Source of the DNA: Poecilobothrus nobilitatus
Taxonomy: Eukaryota > Arthropoda > Insecta > Diptera > Dolichopodidae
DNA: 64,000 nt
Direction: 5' to 3'
Assembly (NCBI GenBank): GCA_947095535.1
Contig: OX352774.1
Coordinates: 260,249,843-260,313,842, forward strand
Part shown: positions 1-12,098 of the stretch, in pieces
Layout of the letters: each line of letters starts with the position of its first letter
Position numbering within the stretch: position 1 is the stretch's first letter
The notes under the pieces: model-generated
Told to the model about the DNA's origin: nothing
Seen by the model: the letters and a program-made list of their open reading frames with translations, nothing else
The model's database searches: none
Program-made: the position numbers and the translations under genes

Positions 1-1438
1 AAATTGTTTACAGTTTTTCAAAAATAATTTTTTAATAGTTTTAATAAAAATGAATTTTTAAATTTTATATCACTCTTTTTCAATTGGGTATGCAAGACTT
101 AAAAGAGATGTTTATCTTTTATCTCATCATATCGGAATAACGTATAGTTTTAGTGTTTTTTTTTCATTAAATATATGTTATAAAATATATATTTATACGA
201 GTATAATTTTGATATAAATATGAATCGATTCTAAAATAAAATTTTAAATAAATAGTTATGATTTTAATTGTAATATTGTTTCAAAATAAAAAAGGATCCC
301 ATATTTTTACATATACAAAACTACATTTATTCATTTCAATTGTATTATAAATTGCATATTCTCAATATTTTTACAAAAAAAAAAAAACAAAAATTATTAA
401 ATTAAATTGACATCATTTTGTCTAAAATAATGAACATAATTCTAATATGGATTTTTTTTTTTTTATAAAATTTTAAAGATTTAAAATGTTAAAGTTTGAA
501 TAAAAACTAATTATAAACTTTAATAGAGAACATTAAAATAAATAATGATATCCTGTAAAATATATATAATAAATTAAAATTACTCCCACAAGACGAAACC
601 AGAAAGAAACATTTAACATGACATAATATACATATTATAAGTGTACATATACTATTATGTATACATATACAATTTAACAAACATTTTGGTATAATATTTG
701 ATAAATAATTTATTGTGAATTGCGTATAATTGTTAAATAATTCAATACAACCTTCTGATGCTGAAATTGTTTTAATTCTTTGGAAATTCATATATATAAC
801 ATTATCCTTTAACAATTATATAAAAAAATGTACATAATTGTATATATACTAATCCCTTGGTGATTATTAAATAACGATGTGACTAAAAACTTTAACAAAC
901 ATACATACACACATAGATTAGTAAAAAAAAGACTGTGTGGGTTATAACTTATATAAATCATTATTCATATAAATTGCCTTTTGCCCTTTTTTAAATGTTG
1001 CTACCTACTACTAAATATTGGAGTTGGTCTGTTAATAAGTTGGCATTAGTTAACAATTATTAATAATATGTTCCTTTTGTTTTTCCTTGTCACTCCTACA
1101 AGGAGCATAGGGCATCCACTAATTCATTTATTATTTCATATTTGACTAAGTTTCAGTTTCTGGAATCATTAATTTCACTAAGCCGTTGATTACTCGGCTG
1201 TGGCTATTGTACAAGACTATGAGACGTTTCTTTTTATTTCTACGCCATCTATTATCTTATACAAGAATTATGGTTTACTTATTATTTTATTATATAATAT
1301 ATAGCTATATAGCTATTACAATATGATATTACATAATTATAATTTATAGGAAATGTATAATTATTTTTTTCATTTCATTATTTTCTACTAATTATATATT
1401 ATAAGAAAAATGTCTATTATATTTTATTAATCTATATG
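1..1438. other. AT-rich non-coding DNA, no gene seen
   Basis: This stretch holds T and A runs and TA-rich microsatellite-like tracts. The segment around 1080-1260 (cactcctacaaggagcatag and onward) is less AT-rich and may be an old transposon fragment, but I cannot place it in a family. Confidence 0.5.
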
Positions 1439-1511
1439 ACCCAGCCGGGGTTTGAACCCAAGATCTTTCGTATGAAAGGCCGTTGTCTACACAACTACAC
1501 CGTTGGCTGGA
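1439..1511 (-). repeat. tRNA-Glu-like element (tRNA pseudogene or SINE head)
   Basis: Read on the minus strand it begins TCCAGCC and ends GGCTGGGT, giving a 7-bp acceptor-like stem (one T-G pair). An A-box-like CGGTGTAGTTG and a B-box-like GGTTCAAACCC are at proper spacing, and length is 73. The anticodon region resembles tRNA-Glu (CTTTCAT) but the anticodon stem does not pair well, so a working tRNA is unlikely. Confidence 0.5.
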
Positions 1512-4500
1512 TAACACTATGTTCTATTAATATAAAATGAATATAAAGTTATTAATTAGTTATCTAAATTTAAGTAACCATTAACTGAGGGACGAGTAAT
1601 TTAAAATGAATTACCATGAAGTAAAAGTTTAAGTCTTGCGTAAGTGGCAAATACTTTTCATATAGAAAGGAAAATTTTTAGTAATTCTAAAGTAATGTAG
1701 CTTTATCTAATGCAACATGTATAAAATAAATTAGACAGATAAATAAAGTTTATAAATTATAAAAGTAACAATAAACTGTAATCGGCTGATTCCACTGTAG
1801 ACAAAATTCTATTATTCGCACAATTCAAATTCGACTATTCATTTTTGTATAATTTCACTATAAGGATCAGTTCTATTCGGACAATTTCACTAGGAAACAA
1901 TTCCATTAGTGCGGATTTAACTTTTTATTTTTAAGATTATTTACCTTTTCCGATATTTGAGGTCCTATTTACTTTTGACAAAATAAAAATTTAATTTTCT
2001 TGAGTGGAATTGATTCTCTATAGAGGAATTTCCCGATTGAAATTGTTTCCTAGTGGAATTATATACCAAATGTTAAAAATTTAGTAATTCTACGACTGAA
2101 AAATGACTAGTTCCAATTGTGATATGTATTTGTCAATGCCGAAAATACTTATTTGATTTTTAACATCCCTCTTAAGTTTATATTGTCCTTTTACTTTAAA
2201 GTTTATAATTATGAAATAAAAGAGTTTTGGAAACACCCTAACGTTTGTAATTATCCCTTGTTTCAGTATACATATGTATAATTTTATTAATATCTTTGAT
2301 TGCTTCATGGTGTAACCAGTTTAATTTCAATATTCTTTTGAATAAATACATTTTAAAAGTTTGAATATTATTTGAATGTAATGAAAAAATTATGTCTTGG
2401 ATATATTATACGAGTATGTTATAAAATATTAAAAAAATTTAAGCCTAAAACAGTGACATTTTATTATTAAAATATTAATGTATGGGTAATTATGATACAA
2501 TATTCTGGGCTAATATCTGATTTAATATTGATGTCCCCCTTCTTTCATGGGAATTTATTTACAATGTCGTATCTTTAAAGTTTTCCAATTAAAAAATTAT
2601 ACTTTTACAGTTTTTGGTTCCTTTATTTGTTTTTGCATTCACTTAAAATTTAATCAGAGAACATATTTATATTAAAACTTAAATGCCACGCATTTTTTAA
2701 TTTGTTTTTTTTTGAATTTTTTGGTCATATTATAAATATTTTAATATTAAAAACAAAAATGTATAAAAATTCTACTAACATATGAGACATATTTAATTTC
2801 ATTATATTTAAAAATATCAAGTTAATACAAAGTTTAATTTAAGGCGATAAAGAAAAGGGAATTTTTTCCTGTATGTTAAACGACAATAAACGAGAAAAAA
2901 AAACAACAATATTAGGGCATATATTAATGTATCTAATTTCCTTCGAGAGCAATAAATAATATCGGTATATATGTGTTAAAAAAAATTGTTTCTGGTTTAT
3001 TTTTTTGTTGTATTGTTAAAAAACAAAAAAAAAAAAACTTTTTAAACAATTTATGTTAAAAAATTTTCAAAAAGTTTTTGGAATATCATAAACTTTAGGT
3101 TATTTTTTTTTATTTTTATTTTTATTTTTTTTTTTTGTAACATTAAGTATAATGTTTTAATACCTTGAATACAGTATAAAATAAAAAATAAAAAATGATT
3201 TTCTATACGAAAATTAATTTTCCTCTATATATTTATAACATTGTTACATTTTCTTTTTAAAAATTTTATTATTAGATACCTTTTTTTGTTGTACATATCG
3301 GAAATTTTGTTTTTCATATTCTATGGATTCTAATCTTATTTTACTGTTTCATATCACTGCACCACTAAATTATTAACATAAATATATTTTCGCTATTATT
3401 AATTGAATTGGTGTCAGGAACCATTTCATAACATTTCTCTCTTCAAATTTTAAATTTATATAGAAAGTGTTGAAATTTATTTCCGTTTTTTAAGATTTTT
3501 TTTTAAGATTCTTAAATTTTAAATAATAAACAAAGGAGAAAATTTTTTTTTTAATAATTTTTTAAAACAGATCTTACGCCAAAAACTTTTTTGATTTGTC
3601 CTAATAACTGGTAGATGATATCTGTAGAAATTCATTTAACTATTAGAATAAATCTAAAATTTAAATATTAGTTATCTAAGCAATTTAAACATAACAAATG
3701 GCTACTAATGAGTCTGGTTATGTTGAAAAGATGAAACAATCCTAACATGTTGTAAAGCAAAGGTTAATGAATTTTTCACATTTTTTTAGGGAGTATTTTT
3801 ATTTTTTCAATGATTTACTTAATATTAATCACATAGGATAAAGATTTTTTGATTTATATATTATATATGTTAATATTATTTATTTTATTAACATTATTAA
3901 TCTGATTTTAAGAAGAATCAAGATTTTTTTTTTTATCAAAAATTTTTGCATATGTGTGTAGGGATTTAAAACCACATTCGTTTAATGATACGCCTTTTTT
4001 TTATTTTTTATTCAATTTTTATTTTGTTATTGTTATTGTTATTGTATTAGATTATTTTATTTTATTTTAACCTACAAGAAATGGCATTTAGAGATATTTG
4101 ATTTTTTAAATTATGTATCTTATCAATGAAAATATTTTAATAAATAATAAATTACCAGCACAATATTTCTCTTAATTTAACAATTAATGTAAAAAAAGTT
4201 CAGTCAGAAATCAATGTTAAATTTGTTGATTTATGCAACTCTAATCTAACTTAACTAACTTAGCTTTATCTTTTAATTAACTAAATTAATCTTAAGAAGC
4301 TTACAAAGTATCCTCCGACCAATAATCTGAATTTAATGCTTTGTCATATTATCTCCTTTGATGTTGCTTGTCGTGTTATATTCTTTTATTTTACATGTAA
4401 CCCGTTTATTATATTGGAATAATATAATGACATAATTTTGGTTTTGAATATAACTATTTTTTTTTTTTTGTTTTTGAATATAACAATTTAAAAATGATCA

Positions 4501-6505
4501 GATACTCAATAAAGCCGGTGACTAAAGTCTTTTTAATGTTTTGTATTCAATATCTATGGCTTTCTACGTTTATTAATACAAATTCTTATGTACTTTCTTT
4601 CAAATTTACGATTTTTCTTCATTAGGATTGCGCAAATATTGTGGTAGTAAGGGTACACTCCTGGTCTCAGTGATACAACGCGATGCAAATATAATAAATA
4701 TAATTTAAGTTTCAAACTAAAAAAAAAAAAATTGCATAAATTTAGGCTATATTGAAAATTTATATAATTTCATTATAGCAGCAGTTTTATTCTTAATATA
4801 CAAAATTTCACCGATCAAATGTACTCTATAGTAAGAGCTTTCAACTAAAAATAAATATTATTTATATATTAAAGTTTTGTATTTAAAATTTAATTTTTTT
4901 TTTTTTCGTAAATACTTTAAATTTATTATAATAGAAAATATACGCATATAAAGTACAAATTATTAAAAAAAAAAAACTGAAAAGAAGAATCATAATAATG
5001 AAAGTAATAAAAAAATCCAAAAATATGATCAAAGCAAATGTCAAAAGCTCTCACGACAATTGAATGAAAATAAAAAAAGAATGAAAAACAAAACAAAAAC
5101 AAACAATAAATAAAAGGACAAATTATGAAAATAAAAAAGTTAAATACATATTATTTTCTTTTCTTTTTCCTTTGTGACGAAATATTTGCTAAATAAAAAT
5201 AGTAAAAGAAAATACTATAACATGTAGTACATACATATATATATATGTATATAAATTGTATTTTTGTTTTTTTTTTTTTTAAATAAGTGGCAATCTAGAT
5301 TTTTATCGCCATGATTTGTGTAATACTTAAAACATAAAGACTATACAATTTCTTCATTACATATCCATATATTATTTTTTTTATTTTTAATTTAAATGAT
5401 TGGATTAGTTATTCGAATATTTTTTTAACTTGAAATTTTATTAAATTTTTCGTTTTCCATTTTTCATATCATTGAGGAAATTGAAAAACCTTCAATAATT
5501 GAGAAATATTTAATTATTTACTAATCTTTCTATTAATTTATAAAAAAAAAAACTTCAAAAGTTAAACAATAAAAAAAAAACAAATAATGTTACATAATAA
5601 ATAATAATACTCGTCGAAATATTGGAGTATTATCTATATTTTACAGAGATCTTGTTGGTATATTTTGTTCTATTGAACTAAAATCAATAATGCCTCCCTT
5701 AAAACAATTTTAACGCAACACTATAGAGAGTTGTCAAGTATCCATTTTTACATTGGGGAAATTCCTAGCTGGTTCAAAACTGGTTATGAAATTCATTTGT
5801 TGTGAGAACAGCTAAAATCATGGAATATATGTTTCCATCCAATTTGTTCGCCTCTGATAGATATGGCTAATTCTTTAATTTGGATCTTTAAAAAAAAAAA
5901 ACCTTTACAGGTTTATCTTGAATTTACTCTTCCATTCTTCTCTCTTATTCTATTTTTCTGCAATTTATCTCCCCGTTCATTACTTAAACCTATACAATAT
6001 GTTGTATAAAGGAATCTTTTCATAGAGTTTGGATAGCATGATAATTTTTAGATTGCGTTTTATCCTATAATTTAAAATATATTTAAAAATGTAAAAATCT
6101 GAAATGTTTTTCTATCAACTAAACAACTATTATATTATCAAAAATTTTATACTTGTTATTTATTAACAACTATGATTCAATTTAAATATATTTCTATAAC
6201 AGTTTTAATTTTCTGAAAGTCAATCAGTTTTGTTTTTTATAATCATCGATTGTAAAAGTACTTTTATTTATTTAAACTGATGACTTAATGATTTTTTTAC
6301 GTTGTTTGTTTTGTCAAAGTATTCAAAAGAAGGAAGTAAAAAAAAATAAATAAAAGTTTAAGCAGTACTTTGAAAGTTGCTATCTATAAAGTATGCGTAA
6401 GTGTCAATTTTTTTTTTTTTTCTAAAGTACTAAAAAACAAAAATAAACAAAAATTTAATTTTATTGAATTTTAATGTAAAAATATTCAAATATGCTTTAC
6501 TTACT
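1512..6505. other. AT-rich non-coding DNA, no gene seen
   Basis: This is intergenic DNA with many homopolymer runs. The one structured part is the inverted repeat at 1888-2055. A TTATTG microsatellite-like tract lies near 4025-4045. No open frame here has coding-like composition. Confidence 0.5.
1888..2055. repeat. Inverted repeat element (15-bp perfect arms)
   Basis: CACTAGGAAACAATT at 1888-1902 is repeated in inverse orientation at 2041-2055, with further diverged copies of the 'attccacta' and 'attctat' theme between 1785 and 2110. It looks like the remains of a small palindromic transposable element. No target-site duplication could be fixed. Confidence 0.45.
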
Positions 6506-6577
6506 CATTTGTTTATCACCTCATCAAGTACCTAATTTTTGTATAAATTAGGTACTTGATGAGGTGATAAACAAATG
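6506..6577. repeat. Perfect 33-bp hairpin with 6-nt loop
   Basis: The arm at 6506-6538 is the exact reverse complement of 6545-6577, and the loop is ttgtat. Arm core CACCTCATCAAGTACCTAA is less AT-rich than the surroundings. Perfect pairing over 33 bp is far beyond chance. It could be a very young foldback element, a structured RNA or an assembly or replication artefact. Confidence 0.9.
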
Positions 6578-9290
6578 TATGATTAAATTGAAAAAGAAAT
6601 AATGTTAAATGTAATTAATATCAGCTGTCAAAATATACAACGGTATTTGGAAAAATACTGTAAGCATAGAATTATCATCTTTAATGTTTCATAATTAATT
6701 AACTTTAGTTTATCAAAAATCGAAATGTTTTGAAAATTTCGAATAAATGTTTTATGTTACAAGATATGTTTTGTTTTTTTAATAATAATAATTATTTTAA
6801 TACTAAATTAATTTATTCGAAATGAAACTGTCTCGACGTTTATTTAACTAAAAATACATATACATACATACATAATATACTAAATATTTATAAAAAGAAA
6901 TTAATTTAAATTGAAATTTTTCAATTAAACAAAACATTTTTAAAGGAACCACTAAACAATGAAAGCCCTTAATATTTTTGTATAGATACATATGTATGTA
7001 TGGGCTATATTATGTAGTATGTACATTATGTATTATAAATTTTAAAAGAAAATCATCAAATCTCTAGAGCAAAAAAATAGATGTACATATTTTCGCTACT
7101 TTAAAAAATTTAGAAAAAAGTAATAAATAAATATTCAGTAAACTTAAAAGATATACTTGTACATATATATATATTATATTATATATATATTGGTTTTCTT
7201 TTATTTACACTATCAACATTAGTATTTATTCAATATTTTTCTTTTACTTAACTTACACATTTAAACAATCTCAAATTAACTTTACATATATGTATATATA
7301 TATATATATTATATAAGCATATATGTATGTGTATATATTTTCATCTATATATATTTATACATATATTTTCATAACAATTATAATAATAAATATTTCAAAA
7401 TAAAAAAAAAAAAAATTCTATTAAAACAACTGACAGGTATATATAAATTGAATACATATTATATATACATATGTACATTTCATATTGCTTACATTAAGTA
7501 TATAAATATATATATGTATATTGGTTCAAAGCTTTTACTTTTTATTGTTTTTAATTCTTTTGTTTACCAAAGTCATAGGATTACCCCACTTGGCTTCTCA
7601 CAGTCACTTTTAAAGCGTTCTTAAGTGTATTGTGTAATGCACAGTACCCAGCCTAAATTACAAAACAAAAAATTTCAAAACAAAAACAAAAAAAAAAAGG
7701 AATATCAAAAAATATTTCACAGTTTGACAGAAGCTTATTTTACACAATCGAATTATATTTCCTTCTTTTTTTTTTTTTGTTTTTCTTTTTTTTTATTTAC
7801 TTACATTCACCCCACATTCACCCATCAAAAAAAATTAAATCATAAAATATGTACAAACATTTATATACTTTTATTTATATATGAAAATTGCAAATATTTG
7901 TCATATATACATACATATATCATATATGTACTATATAGTATTAAACATACATATACATACATTTATGTGTACATGTTTTGCAAAATAAAATTATTGAATA
8001 TAGATTTTTCATAAGCCCACATTTATACTCACTCACAATAGTATATGTATGTTTGAACATTTTGTACATATTGTGTATGTTACAAAGAAAATACGAAATC
8101 AATGAAAATATTTACATGTGACGTTTTTTTGTTTCTGAAAATTTTCTTTACAATTTTTAAAATTTTATACCTTTATTTATTTAATTAAATCAAATCCTCA
8201 AAATTTCCTTTTGAGTTATCTTGAGTGAGTTTGTCTTTGTCTATTTCTTAAAATTAAAAGTTTTTTTTTATTTGCATTAAAATTTATAAATATTTTTGAA
8301 GTTTTTAATCATGTTTGAATTCATTGCTTTTGTGTAAGTGAGTTATAAGAATAAACTGAAATTAGTTAATGTTAATATCAAATGTCTATAAACATATTAT
8401 GTTAATAATATTTTTTTTATCAACATTATACTTTGTTATAAAAAATGAATATTAATTATTTTAATATAAGGCAATTAGTTAGTGAAAGTTTAAGCCGAAA
8501 GCGTGTAACAACAATACGGAGTTTAAATTAATTTCACCATTTTCAAATAACTGTAGAGATATTATGTGCGTATATGTTTTTTGATTAAATAATAGTTTCT
8601 ATAGAAAAGACTTTTTTTAATCTAATCACTCTTTTCGGAACCAAAAATATTTTTAAAATTTTAAATAATTTTAGATAGTAACTGTAACTAGCTAATGTAA
8701 TTTGACGACCTAATATTATTATGAATGAATTGAATTACACTGTTTTTTTTTTTTGGATCTCGCTTATATTATTTACTCTTTGTATTTCAATAGAACAAAA
8801 AATAAAACAAAACAAAATTTTTTATATTTGCTTTAAAGTAGAATAGAAGAGATTTTCTTTTTTTTACTTTCTTTGTTGCACATTTAAAATAATATTTTTT
8901 CTCTACCGTTTTTTTTTTTGTTTGTTTTTTTTATCCCCTTCTAGATTCATTTTTATAAATAGGTCGATAAATATACTTTTAATAATAATAATAATATTAA
9001 AAAAATAAAAAATCAGAAAAAAAATATTATAAGAGGATTTAAACTTTTAACCCCTTTTGAAAGTTATTTGTACAATTAAAAAAAAATTACTTTTAACATG
9101 ATTAGGGCGCTAATTAAAGTATAATTGAGTGAAATTGGAAATTTTAAGCTTAAGTTTTTACAATTTTGCTTTTGTAGAAAGGAAGAAAATTTTTTTTTAT
9201 TTATATTTTTTATTAAAAAAGAAAATTGTCAAAATGTTTACGTTGTAATTAAAAGAATTACTATATTAATATGAAAGATATTTTTTTTTA
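6578..9290. other. AT-rich non-coding DNA with TA/TATG microsatellites
   Basis: Tracts of atatgtata type (7160-7370, 7440-7520, 7900-7975) are typical fly microsatellites. The longest open frame (7625-8014) crosses these repeats and homopolymers, starts with TACAT-type codons and is judged a chance frame. Confidence 0.5.
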
Positions 9291-9480
9291 CGAGGGACGG
9301 TGGATGAGGTTCCTTTGGTTAGTGTTGGACTTTAACCAACCCAAATCACCCCCTTTGAAACAAAACTTTAGGATGGGTCCTTTAATACATAGTGATATAA
9401 TGTACAGTTTGGTTTTTGTGGAAAAGGATGAGGATGCGTAAAGGATTAACTTGGGATAATTAGGATTATGGAGGATATTT
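9291..9480 (+). repeat. Possible diverged member of the GGAGGTG dispersed repeat
   Basis: This is a GC-richer island. Its gaggttcctttggttag to ggatgaggatgcg stretch has the same order of short motifs as the copy at 50938 (gaggtg, taatgta, ggatgaggat). Similarity is weak and judged by eye. Confidence 0.25.
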
Positions 9481-9849
9481 ACATGGAAATCTAAGATTTA
9501 AGAGAAGAATGAAATTCTTTGATTTTAAGAAGTAAATTTAATGCTATAAATTTTAAATATTTTTGTATAACTACATCTAAAGGTGAACTTTTTACAAAGC
9601 TTTTTCGCCATTAAATTTTTTTTTTTAAATTTTAAATATTAAACACCAATCTTCACAAAAAACAGTTATCTTCACATGTAAGGTTTCATATAAATTTGAT
9701 GGTAAGAACTAAAAATAACAATTTTTAAGTCAATATTTTTGTATGATATATTTTGATATTTTGTTTTTAATAGAATAGAGATTTAATAAAAAACGAGGAA
9801 CAGTGCAGTAGAGTAGACTGTGTCAACTCTGAGATATCCGTATGAATGT

Positions 9850-10430
9850 AATATACCCTGTTTCTATAAAACTTGACCATCTTTTAAAAACTTTCAGATG
9901 TTTTAATACCGACTTTAACTACAGAGATATATTTATGTAATTTGTGGCAGAGATATATTTATGACAGCTACCCGAATCTATTGCACAAGCACAACCAAAT
10001 TTTACAGAAGTTGTTGCCATAAAACTTGATCATCATTTGCAAAATTTCAGATACCTAGCTTGAATAGATACTGAGTTACTTCCATATAAAGAAGGAAGTT
10101 TTATGGCAACAACTCGAACCCGGCGACCGAAAATGTTGGATTTAAATAACAAAACTAACAATTTTGCAAAAGTGACTTAAAAAAAATGTTAGCCTCCTAG
10201 CTCCTTTATTTTTTGAGTTATCGTGCGAACGGACGGACGTACATGGCTTAATCGACTCAGAATTCGATTTATACCTTTGACACTATACACTATACACACT
10301 ATACTATACAGCTCGACTCCTTTAAGGTGTCACAAACGTAATGGCAAATTTATTATACCCTTGAACATAGTTCATACGGCTATAATAAATCTATACCTAA
10401 AATTTTCTAATACATATACTCCATATTCTT
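9850..10430 (+). repeat. Fly-type dispersed repeat with 'cggacggacg…cgactcagaat' segment
   Basis: The segment at about 10224-10400 (cggacggacgtacatggctt, cgactcagaat, a GTGTCACAAACGTAATGGC stretch, ttattatacccttga) matches in order a non-coding repeat seen widely in fly genomes and often linked to transposable-element ends. Upstream are two diverged copies of 'ataaaacttga(c/t)catc…ttcagat' (about 9866 and 10019) and a 19-bp inverted repeat at 10009-10114. The frame at 10223-10432 is a chance frame through it. Confidence 0.6.
10009..10114. repeat. Perfect 19-bp inverted repeat, 68-nt spacer
   Basis: AGTTGTTGCCATAAAACTT at 10009-10027 is exactly inverted at 10096-10114. It lies inside the larger dispersed repeat and may be its internal stem or the ends of a small nested element. 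Confidence 0.85.
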
Positions 10431-10439
10431 AATTTGCGG

Positions 10440-11871
10440 ATAAATTTAAGGGTGCAACAAACAAATTTATACTACTTGGCAAAAGAGTTTCTCGGGCAAA
10501 AAAAAAAAAATAAAAAAAAATGTTCAGTGAAGGTTTTATTTGCAAAGATGATTTTAATCCATTCAAACAAACAAACTTCAATTGAGTAGATTAACTTAGG
10601 CCATTTGCTCCCGAATAGGAAATAAGCAAACAAAATACCATCATTATGTTCTGTGTGCTCAACCATACACAAAAGTCAAAATTTATTACTAAACTTAATG
10701 TTACTAATTTCTGATTTATTTTATATTCTTATATTTTTTTAAGATTTTACTTTAAGTTATATATTTATTAATTGTTTTATAAAAATATTTTCTAGTGAGT
10801 CAATTTTAATATTAAGAAAAATATTTAAATCACGTTTCATGAATGAAAAACAAATAAAATGATTTTTTTTTTCTCTGTGATTCAAAGAAGAAAATTCTCT
10901 TTTTAATGATTATAAGTAAAATTTTCATAAAATCGTGCTAGACATACCAATTCATATTACTTGCAAATTTTTTTTTTTTTTTTTAATGTTGTTGACTCAT
11001 TTTTGTATCTATATATTTATTTTTTTTTTTATCAAGATTTAAAAATTGAAATTTTTAAAGTATTCAGTATAAATATTTTTAAATGTGAAACTTGTAATTT
11101 TCAAGTAATTTAGCTATTAAAATTTCATATCAATTAAAATTATATCTATAGTAAATATAGCTATTAAAAAATAAAAAAAATAAAAACAGAAAAAGAATAA
11201 TTTTAATAGAATTATTTTGTAATATGGTTTTACTAGATTTTACCATAAATATTATTAACATAATATATTTACCATAAAAATATTTAGAAGAATAGCCATA
11301 GATTCTTTTAATATTCTTTACTGTTTTATTTTATTAAATTTTTATTTTTAAATAGAAAATTTTTGAGAGATGTTGATTTGAACTTTAAATGTCTTTTGAT
11401 AAAAAAAATTTTTAAAAGTCTGAAATTTAAGTTACATTTTCAGATTATGCAGTTATGTTTTCAGTGTTTCCTAAACAACAATTTCACCAATAGAACTTCG
11501 TATTTTAAATTATTATCCTTAAGCGGATAATAATATCCTTCAAATAATTATCCTAGACTTAATATAATAGCTGAAAATTCTTCTAAGATATTTATAATAA
11601 TGATCCATTTAGACATTTATATAGGCATTATATGTATAATAACAATTAAAAAACAAAAAGCAAGGAAGGAACTTAACAGATTCTATTAAATTCATTTTAG
11701 TTTTTCCATTTAAATTTCAACTTGAGAATACAAAATTTTAGTTTATAACGATTACGTTAAGATATAAGTACAATAAATGAACAAAATTAAAAAATGTTCT
11801 TTTTATTATTTTTATTATTTCAATTTTTTATTCTTAACAAAAAAATACAATAAAGAAAAAATTTTTAATAC
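10440..11871. other. AT-rich non-coding DNA, no gene seen
   Basis: Homopolymer-rich filler between two repeats. I saw no conserved boxes or coding-like frames. Confidence 0.5.
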
Positions 11872-11884
11872 AAATTAAAATAAA

Positions 11885-12085
11885 GAGGGGCTTCGGTGGT
11901 CTAGTGGGTAAAAAAGAGCGTATATAATACGCTATAAACACCGAGAGAGTATGGGTTCGAATCTCACATACGTCGTAAAAGTTATTCCCCCTTACGCCAT
12001 TTACAGTCACGCCTCAACAGGAAAGACTGTGTAATTTCCTGTCCACGTTTATGTGGCAGAGAAATGCATTAAAAAAAAAAAAAAA
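11885..12085 (+). mobile_element. tRNA-derived SINE copy 1, near full length with target-site duplication
   Basis: Starts gaggggcttcggtggtcta. A box is TGGTCTAGTGG, B box is GGTTCGAATCT, and the tRNA-unrelated body runs from 'cgtaaaagttattccccctt' to 'atttcctgtccacg', then gcatt and poly(A). A 13-bp duplication aaattaaaataaa flanks it (11872-11884 and 12086-12098). This structure is that of a SINE mobilised by LINE machinery and transcribed by RNA polymerase III. Confidence 0.85.
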
Positions 12086-12098
12086 AAATTAAAATAAA

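Noticed and set aside
7625..8014. 129-codon open frame
   Set aside because: Runs through A/T homopolymers and TACATA microsatellites, giving Lys, Phe, Tyr and Ile strings with no domain and no splice context.
10223..10432. 69-codon open frame with less AT-rich start
   Set aside because: Lies wholly inside the fly-type dispersed repeat, which is non-coding elsewhere in its known occurrences.
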